Below, piece after piece: positions 58,450-64,000 of a stretch of 64,000 nucleotides of DNA. Origin of the DNA: Allobosea sp. CS1GBMeth4 (lineage in GTDB: Bacteria; Pseudomonadota; Alphaproteobacteria; Rhizobiales; Beijerinckiaceae). Below the pieces are notes generated by a model. It saw nothing but the letters and a program-made list of their open reading frames with translations, made no database searches and was not told the DNA's origin. Each line of letters begins with the position of its first letter. Position 1 is the first letter of the stretch. The DNA lies in NCBI RefSeq assembly GCF_900185715.1, contig NZ_FYAS01000018.1, positions 1-64,000 on the forward strand, in the 5' to 3' direction. The translations under genes were made by a program, and so were the position numbers.

Positions 58450-60374
58450 AGACCGAGGTGGCGGACGAGGCCTCGTCCACGGCATGGGACTGGATCTACC
58501 GAGTCAGCGGCTATGTGCTCGTCCAGGCGCTGATCGCCGTGGTCTGCATCCTGCTGCTGCGCCAATCTCCGCCGGAGCCGCCGGCGCGCCACCGGCTGAC
58601 CGGCGCGGTCCTCGTCGATGCCGCAGGCGAGCGCGCGGTCGGCCTGCCGCATCACTACCCCTCCCGCTTCACGCTGCACGACCCGCCGCTCTACCGCATG
58701 TCGTTCGAGCGGCCGGCCGATGCGGCCGGGCAGGCCTGGTCGGTCTTCCTGCCGCGCTTCACCAATGGCGTCGAGGTCGCGGTCAACGGCGCCGTCATCC
58801 TCGACAGCCGGCGCGATCCCGACGCCAACCGGCCGGACCGCAACACGCCGGCAATCGCCGCCATTCCGGCGCCGCTGCTGTATGACGGCGCCAATGTGCT
58901 GACGGTCCGCCTCTTCGTCTGGGAGCCGCTCACCGGCTTTCTCGACCGCCTCTATGTCGGTCCGGACGATGCGCTCCGCCCGGCCTATGCCAGGCGGACA
59001 TCGCTGTTCCTGACACTCCCCGTGGTGTTCTCGGCCTGGCAGGCGATCCTTTCCGTGATTCTCGGCATCATGTGGCTGAAGCGGCGTCACGAGCCGGCTT
59101 ATGGGGTCCTGGCTGCCGCCATGGCGCTGGGAACCGCCCAGGCCTTCGTCTCGACGCCGGTCGGGCAATCGCTCTATGCCGGGCTGAACGCCATCCTGAT
59201 CGCGTCGGCGCCGCTGGAGAGCGCCTTCGTCCTGGTCTTCCTGATCCTGTTCCTCGGGCTGAGACTGCCGTTCCATGCGGTGGCGGTCTTCTTTCCGGGG
59301 CTGCTCATCGTCGCGGTCGGCCTCTTCGGCGATCCGCACCTGGTCCGGCGCGTCTATCTCCTCTTGGGACCGCCGACGGTCGGCTTCTGCCTCGCCATCA
59401 TCGCCGTCGTCATCGCTCGCGCCGCGGTGGAGCGGCGAGACGTGGTCGGCCTGTTCCTGGGCTGCGCCATCACCATCGTCATGGTCTGCTGGATCCACGA
59501 CATGCTCTCGGTGCTCAACATCACCTCCGACAGACGCATCTTCCTCGCGCGCCTGTCCTATTCGGCGCTGCTGGTCGCGATCGGCGCCGGGCTGACCTGG
59601 CGCTTCGCGAGGGCGCTCAACGAGATCGACAGCTTCGCGGGACGCATGGTCGGCCTCGTGCGCGAGGCCGAGGACAAGCTCAGGGCGAGCTTCGCGAGGG
59701 AGGAGGAGCGGGCGCGTGCCGCGGCGCTCGCGGCCGAGCGCACCCGCCTGATGCGCGACCTGCACGACGGCCTCGGCGGCCAGCTCGTCAGCATCGTCGC
59801 GCTCAGCGAGCGCAGCGGCCGCGACGGCGCCGGGATCGGCGAGGCGGCGCGCGGGGCGCTGAAGGACCTGCGCCTCGTCATCGACGCCATGGACGATATC
59901 GGCGGCGACCTGATGCTGGCGCTCGGCGCCTGGCGCGAGCGCATCGCGGCGCAGCTTCGTCCGCACGGTCTGGCGCTGGAATGGCGCGCGCTCACGCCGG
60001 ATGGACTGCCGCTCCATCCGGAGCTCAGGCCCTGGCATGTCATCCAGATCCTGCGGCTGCTCGACGAGGCGGTCACCAACGCCGTGAAGCATGCCGGCGC
60101 GCGGCGGATCACGGTCAGCCTCCAGACGATCGCCCGGGAGGGCGGGCCCGGCCACGGACGCATCACCATCGAGGACGACGGCCGGGGCTTCGCCCTGCTG
60201 CCGGATGGCGAGGCGGCCGCGGGCACGCCGAAATCGGCGCGTGGCCTGGCCAATATGCGCAGGCGTGCCGCACGCTGCGGCGCACGTCTCGATCTGGCCT
60301 CGGGCCCTGCGGGCACGCGGGTCAGGCTCGATCTGCCGGAGCACTTCCCGGATCTGGAAGATGCGGCCGGCTGA
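58446..60374 (+). CDS. Sensor histidine kinase with 7TM-DISM-like sensor (HisKA_3)
   Basis: The 642-residue protein has one N-terminal membrane helix, a periplasmic beta-rich region of about 140 residues (FTLHDPPLYRMSFERP, GVEVAVNGAVILDS), then about seven membrane helices, a coiled coil, the phospho-acceptor motif RTRLMRDLHDGLGGQLVSIVALSE and an ATPase domain (LDEAVTNAVKHAGARRITV, IEDDGRGFALLP, GLANMRRRAARCGARLDL). This layout is that of 7TMR-DISM kinases. The GTG start overlaps the response regulator stop. The ligand of the periplasmic part is unknown. Confidence 0.9.
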   Translation: MKTEVADEASSTAWDWIYRVSGYVLVQALIAVVCILLLRQSPPEPPARHRLTGAVLVDAAGERAVGLPHHYPSRFTLHDPPLYRMSFERPADAAGQAWSVFLPRFTNGVEVAVNGAVILDSRRDPDANRPDRNTPAIAAIPAPLLYDGANVLTVRLFVWEPLTGFLDRLYVGPDDALRPAYARRTSLFLTLPVVFSAWQAILSVILGIMWLKRRHEPAYGVLAAAMALGTAQAFVSTPVGQSLYAGLNAILIASAPLESAFVLVFLILFLGLRLPFHAVAVFFPGLLIVAVGLFGDPHLVRRVYLLLGPPTVGFCLAIIAVVIARAAVERRDVVGLFLGCAITIVMVCWIHDMLSVLNITSDRRIFLARLSYSALLVAIGAGLTWRFARALNEIDSFAGRMVGLVREAEDKLRASFAREEERARAAALAAERTRLMRDLHDGLGGQLVSIVALSERSGRDGAGIGEAARGALKDLRLVIDAMDDIGGDLMLALGAWRERIAAQLRPHGLALEWRALTPDGLPLHPELRPWHVIQILRLLDEAVTNAVKHAGARRITVSLQTIAREGGPGHGRITIEDDGRGFALLPDGEAAAGTPKSARGLANMRRRAARCGARLDLASGPAGTRVRLDLPEHFPDLEDAAG

Positions 60375-60390
60375 GCGGCCCAGCCCGGCC

Positions 60391-60672
60391 TCAGCGGCGG
60401 CCGGCGCGGTTGACCGGCCCGCCACGATTATAGGGCGTGCCGGGCCGCACCCCGACACCGCGCGCGCCGACGCCCGGCGTCGCCACCGCCGCGCGGGCTA
60501 CCGGAGCCCCCACCACCGGAGCGGTCACCGGCCGCGCCACGCAGCCCTTCGGCACGCCGACGGTCTTGCAATAGACCACCGCCTCGGCCGGCGTGGCGCC
60601 GAGCGAGGCCGCGGCGAGCGCCGAGACCGCCGCCAGCGCCAGACCGGCGCGCGGCAAACCGATACGAACCAT
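60391..60672 (-). CDS. Small secreted protein of unknown function (YCKTVGVPKGC type)
   Basis: The 93-residue product has a signal peptide (AGLALAAVSALAAASLGATPAEA), a short Cys-bearing motif VVYCKTVGVPKGCVARP and a Val/Ala/Pro/Gly/Arg-rich tail. I recognise this as a type of small protein common in Hyphomicrobiales, but know no function. It converges with the kinase gene, 16 bases apart. Upstream, GGAGGACATGAG gives a good ribosome site, and a 12-bp palindrome GACCGATCGGTC lies at 60711-60722. Confidence 0.75.
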   Translation of the reverse strand: MVRIGLPRAGLALAAVSALAAASLGATPAEAVVYCKTVGVPKGCVARPVTAPVVGAPVARAAVATPGVGARGVGVRPGTPYNRGGPVNRAGRR

Positions 60673-60875
60673 CTCATGTCCTCCGACTGGGCGCCCGGAT
60701 CATGCAGCGGGACCGATCGGTCGCCACAGCCGGCGCAGCATCATCCTGAAGCGGGGCGAGGCCGTGCGACATCCCATGAAGATGGGGTGACGGCGGGCCG
60801 GCTTTGCCGTTTGATCGTCGTCGATCGAGATGGCCGCAGATCCTTCGCGGGCGCGCAAGCAATAGGGAATGCCGC

Positions 60876-62792
60876 ATGCGGAGCGGCCCGTCTGTCCTGC
60901 CGGGATCGCCGGTCTCTGGCGGGAGCATGGCTTCGCCGCTCGACGGTCTCCAGTCGCTCGCCGAGCGCGCCGAGGCCGAATTGCTCGCCGCCGTCGCCGC
61001 GATGCCCGGCCTTCCCGGCGAGCTCTGGCGCGTATGGCCGCGGTCGATCGCTCCGCTGCTTCCGATCCTCGTCCACGCCTCCGCCGTCTGCGCGGCCGTG
61101 ATCCTGGGCTATCTCCTGGTCCGGCGCCTGACCCTGCGCCGGCGCGAGCGCGCTGCCAGGATGCGATCCGCCTTCGCGGGCATGGTCACTCTGGCAGGCC
61201 TCGAGCTCCTGGCGCTGGCCGCGGCGGTCGTCACCGGCAGGGTCCTGCTGGTGCGCTGGCTCGGCATCGCTCCGGGAACGGGCGGCTTCACCACGGATCT
61301 GACGATCGCCCTGATCCGCTGGCTGTTCGGCGTGACCCTGACCTTGCTCCTGCTGCAGCCTTCGGTCCGCAGGTTCCGCCTCGCCGCGCTCGACGATGCC
61401 GGGGCGCGCAAGGCGATCTGGCGCGTGGCCATCCTCTTCGCCGTCGGCCATGCCCATGTCGTGCTGCTGAACGCGGCGCAGCGGGCCGGGCTCGGCCTGC
61501 CCTCGGTGAAGCTGCTCTCCTGCCTCGTCGCGCTCGGCATGACGGCGGGAGCGCTCCAGCTGCTCGGCACGCTCAGGCGCCATGGCATGCGGCCGATTCC
61601 GCGCTTCTCCGCGGCTGGGCTGACGCTGGCGACGCTGGCCCTCTGGGTCTGGGGCTGGGTCGCGCTCGATTTCGACCTCTACCGCGGCGCTGTCGGCACC
61701 ATCATCGTCCTGCTGCTGGCGGTCGCGCTCGACCGGGCGGTGGCGATCAGCATCCGCGACTCGCGGCGCCCGGCCATGATGCGCCTGCTCTTCGTCCTGC
61801 GCGTGGTCATCGACGCGCTGGCGGCCGCGTTCGTCCTCAGGATCGCCGCCGAGTTCTGGGTGATGGAGGCGTTCGGCGTCTTCTCCGCCGAGGAATGGCC
61901 CGGCTTCGCGCGCCGCCTCACCTTCGCTTCGATCGTGCTCGTGCTGGCGGTCACGCTCGTAGCGGTGATCCACGCCTGGACCGAGGCGAAACTCACGCCG
62001 CCGGAGACCGGCATGACGGCGCAGGAGCGCGAATACCGGCTCGCACGCCTGTCGACGGTGCTGCCGATCATCCGCTTCGTCGCGATCGGCGTGATCGGCG
62101 TCGCCTTCTCGCTGGTTGCGCTCTCCGCCATCGGCGTCGACACCACGCCGCTGATGGCCGGGGCCGGCATCGTCGGCCTCGCGATCAGCTTCGGCTCCCA
62201 AACCCTGGTCAAGGATATCGTCTCCGGCATCTTCTACATGCTCGACGACGTCTTCCGGCTCGGCGAGACGATCGAGGCGGGCAGCCGCTGCGGCCAGCTC
62301 GAACAGATCAATCTGCGCAGCGTCCGCCTGCGCGACCAGGCCGGCCGGCTCCACACGATCCCCCTCGGTGATCTCGGCGCCGTCACCAACCATAGCCGCC
62401 GGCTGGTGCGGATGACCGTCAGCGTGTCGCTCGACGCGGTGCCGGGCCAGGCCGAGCTCCTCCGCTTCAGTCGCAATGCCGCCGCGGCCCTGCGCAGCGA
62501 GCCGATGATCCACGCCGCGATCGCCGGCGACATCTCCGTGCGGCTGACCGAGCCGTCCGATGCCGCCGAGGGCATGATCACCTTCTCCTTCAGCCTGGCG
62601 GCGACGACGGCGGAGCGGGCGCGGGACCTGGCCCAGCGCCTGGTCGACGAGACGGTCGAGGAGGCACGGATGGCGGCCGTTTCCGGGGCGGTGAGCGTCA
62701 CCGTCGCTGATCTGCCGACGGCGCCGGCCACGCCCCCGTCGCCACCGCCGGCCCCGGCGGTCACGGCGCCGCAGCCGCAGGCGATGCCATGA
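60876..62792 (+). CDS. MscS-family mechanosensitive ion channel
   Basis: The 638-residue membrane protein has about nine to eleven hydrophobic segments, with the MscS pore helix and beta domain at about residues 420-520: TTPLMAGAGIVGLAISFGSQTLVKDIVSGIFYMLDDVFRLGE, then LRDQAGRLHTIPLGDLGAVTNHSR. It probably releases solutes on osmotic downshock. The long N-terminal membrane region is usual for larger MscS homologues, and the C-terminus is a Pro/Ala-rich tail. ATG 60876 has AGGGA nine bases before it; ATG 60927 is an alternative. Confidence 0.92.
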   Translation: MRSGPSVLPGSPVSGGSMASPLDGLQSLAERAEAELLAAVAAMPGLPGELWRVWPRSIAPLLPILVHASAVCAAVILGYLLVRRLTLRRRERAARMRSAFAGMVTLAGLELLALAAAVVTGRVLLVRWLGIAPGTGGFTTDLTIALIRWLFGVTLTLLLLQPSVRRFRLAALDDAGARKAIWRVAILFAVGHAHVVLLNAAQRAGLGLPSVKLLSCLVALGMTAGALQLLGTLRRHGMRPIPRFSAAGLTLATLALWVWGWVALDFDLYRGAVGTIIVLLLAVALDRAVAISIRDSRRPAMMRLLFVLRVVIDALAAAFVLRIAAEFWVMEAFGVFSAEEWPGFARRLTFASIVLVLAVTLVAVIHAWTEAKLTPPETGMTAQEREYRLARLSTVLPIIRFVAIGVIGVAFSLVALSAIGVDTTPLMAGAGIVGLAISFGSQTLVKDIVSGIFYMLDDVFRLGETIEAGSRCGQLEQINLRSVRLRDQAGRLHTIPLGDLGAVTNHSRRLVRMTVSVSLDAVPGQAELLRFSRNAAAALRSEPMIHAAIAGDISVRLTEPSDAAEGMITFSFSLAATTAERARDLAQRLVDETVEEARMAAVSGAVSVTVADLPTAPATPPSPPPAPAVTAPQPQAMP

Positions 62793-62890
62793 ACATGGCA
62801 TGGGCCGCGGCTGCATCTTCGCCGATGGTTTCGCTCGCCCGGGCCGGCGGACGACCGGCGGGCAAGGGCTCTTTCGTGAAAGGACGATGC

Positions 62891-63118
62891 ATGACCAGGT
62901 CGGTTCTTCTGGCGCTTGCGCTCATCGCGGCGAGCGGCTCCTCCGCCTCGGCCCAGTCGGGACCGAGCGCGCAGGAGCGTGCCGCGTGCCGCGCGGACGC
63001 GACGAAATTCTGCGCCTCCTTCGTCGGCAAGCCGGCGCAGATGAACGGCTGCCTGCGCGACAACAAGGCCCAGCTCTCCGAGGGCTGCCGCAAGGTGGTC
63101 GACGCGCGCGGCGGCTGA
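62891..63118 (+). CDS. Small secreted Cys-rich protein
   Basis: The 75-residue protein has a signal peptide (SVLLALALIAASGSSASAQ) and a body with four Cys in pairs (ERAACRADATKFCASFVGKPAQMNGCLRDNKAQLSEGCRKV), like the Cys-rich repeat proteins of rhizobia. Two disulfides are likely in the periplasm. The function is unknown. GAAAGGA lies before the ATG; the longer frame from 62789 would place the signal peptide internally. It follows the MscS gene after about 100 bases. Confidence 0.82.
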   Translation: MTRSVLLALALIAASGSSASAQSGPSAQERAACRADATKFCASFVGKPAQMNGCLRDNKAQLSEGCRKVVDARGG

Positions 63119-63170
63119 GCCGAACCGCTTCATCGTCAGCGTGCAGCCGGAGCGGGCCGAGGCGAACAAG

Positions 63171-64000
63171 ATGATGCGCGACGCGATGAGACGCGCCGGC
63201 CTGGCCGTTCTTCTCGGCTCCGCCCTGCTCGCGGCCGGCTGTGCCGGTCCGAGCCGCGGCCTGCTGGTTCCGCTCTCCGATGCGGCCGGAATCGGCCAGA
63301 CCCGGACCATCCTCGCCGTGACCACCCGCAGCCGCGCCGCCGAGCTGCCGCCCGGCCATCTCTTCTCGGGCGAACGCGGCGAGGGCGCCCGCTTCGCCAG
63401 CCTGACCCTGTCGCTGCCGCCCGGCCGGGAGCCCGGCGCGGCTCCCGCGGACGCCGACAACCCCGACCCGGCCAGGCATATCGCCCTGGTCTCGTCGCGC
63501 GAGCTCAGCCAGGCGGAGTTCAGCTCGCTCGCGGGCGCACGCCGTGCGGCGGCCCCGGGCGCGCGCCGCGCGCTCGTCTTCACCCATGGCTACAACACCT
63601 CCTTCGATGCGGCGGTGGTGCGCTTCGCCCAGATCGTCGACGACACCCGCTTCGAGGGCCTGCCGGTCCTGTTCAGCTGGCCCTCGCGCGGCGGCATCAC
63701 CGATTACGGCTACGACAAGGACTCGGCCAATTTCAGCCGTGACGCGCTGGAGAAGCTGCTCGCGACGCTCGCGCGCGAGCCGGGGATCAGCGGCATCGAC
63801 ATCTTCGCCCATTCAATGGGCAACTGGCTGACCATGGAGACGTTGCGCCAGCTCGCGATCGCCAAGGACCGCAAGACGTTGAGCCGGCTCGGCACCATCG
63901 TGCGCGCCGCGCCCGATATCGACATGGACGTGTTCCGCACGCAGATCGCCCGCCTCGGCCCGCTCGCAGCGCATATGGTGGTCTACGCCTCGAAGGACGA
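63171..64000 (+). CDS. Alpha/beta-hydrolase lipoprotein (DUF900-like), 3' end outside window
   Basis: The frame is open to the right edge, so about 277 residues are visible. It begins with a lipoprotein signal ending in the lipobox LAAGC, followed by a linker and a hydrolase domain: LVFTHGYNTSFDAAVVRFAQ, VLFSWPSRGGITDYGYDKDS, the nucleophile motif IFAHSMGNWLTMETLRQ and IVRAAPDIDMDVF. These are typical of the DUF900 esterase/lipase-like family. ATG 63186 would give an equally good lipoprotein signal. The substrate is unknown. Confidence 0.87.
   Translation, partial: MMRDAMRRAGLAVLLGSALLAAGCAGPSRGLLVPLSDAAGIGQTRTILAVTTRSRAAELPPGHLFSGERGEGARFASLTLSLPPGREPGAAPADADNPDPARHIALVSSRELSQAEFSSLAGARRAAAPGARRALVFTHGYNTSFDAAVVRFAQIVDDTRFEGLPVLFSWPSRGGITDYGYDKDSANFSRDALEKLLATLAREPGISGIDIFAHSMGNWLTMETLRQLAIAKDRKTLSRLGTIVRAAPDIDMDVFRTQIARLGPLAAHMVVYASKD

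Noticed and set aside
1-64000. tRNA, rRNA, riboswitch, phage or insertion-sequence genes
   Set aside because: None was recognised on either strand; transposase or integrase motifs and TPsiC-like or cloverleaf segments were not seen, though a covariance-model search was not possible here.

Overview
The window is a 64 kb piece of a GC-rich (high sixties percent by eye) chromosome from an alphaproteobacterium, most likely a soil Hyphomicrobiales member of the Bosea/Methylobacterium/Bradyrhizobium kind. This rests on gene content (heterotetrameric sarcosine oxidase, many solute-binding-protein ABC importers, TetR-controlled acyl-CoA operons), a general-stress (EcfG) type promoter, an Irr-like box, FixK/FNR-like boxes, and dispersed palindromic repeats beginning TAGAGCC. 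The genus is an inference. No rRNA, tRNA, CRISPR array, transposase, integrase or phage gene was recognised.

Layout. 1-2105: the end of a sarcosine oxidase operon (soxA, soxG). 2145-6984 (minus): SpoVR / YeaH-type / PrkA stress operon behind an EcfG-type promoter. 7371-13581: an MFS transporter, then an HlyD adaptor, an RbbA-type double-ATPase/permease and an ABC-2 permease. 13695-16940: a PHA-synthase-like hydrolase, a phosphate acyltransferase and acetate kinase, behind a FixK-like box. 17122-26572: a large operon combining a branched-chain-amino-acid-type importer with an enoyl-CoA isomerase, acyl-CoA ligase, thiolase and TetR regulator; a TetR-style palindrome precedes it. 26585-32601: an outer-membrane TpsB-like protein divergent from a FecR-domain protein with a Gly/Asn-rich tail, then a CHASE2-PAS-GGDEF-EAL protein. 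32664-35377: VIT1-type transporter and an odd P1B-type ATPase behind an Irr-like box.

35519-43393 is a coherent extracytosolic electron-transfer locus: ferric-reductase-like membrane protein, ApbE flavin transferase, a PepSY/flavodoxin/ferredoxin-reductase fusion, a DUF2271 protein carrying a candidate flavinylation motif, a small PepSY protein and a divergent OmpR-type two-component system. Two FixK/FNR-like boxes lie in it. 43403-48548 is a small TetR regulon (orphan peptide-binding protein, phosphotriesterase-like hydrolase, class III aminotransferase) marked by two matching 19-bp operators. 48612-55813 is a TetR-controlled polyamine-type ABC importer (permeases fused into one protein) followed by an enoyl-CoA hydratase-family protein and a CoA ligase. 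56127-64000 holds an exported amidase, a NarL-type response regulator with a 7TM histidine kinase, a small secreted protein, an MscS channel, a Cys-rich secreted protein and an alpha/beta-hydrolase lipoprotein cut by the window edge.

The most interesting blocks are the flavinylation/electron-transfer locus with its FNR-type boxes, the TpsB-FecR-CHASE2 trio that lacks any TpsA passenger, and the iron- or metal-exporter pair with an ATPase that lacks the usual membrane Cys-Pro motif.
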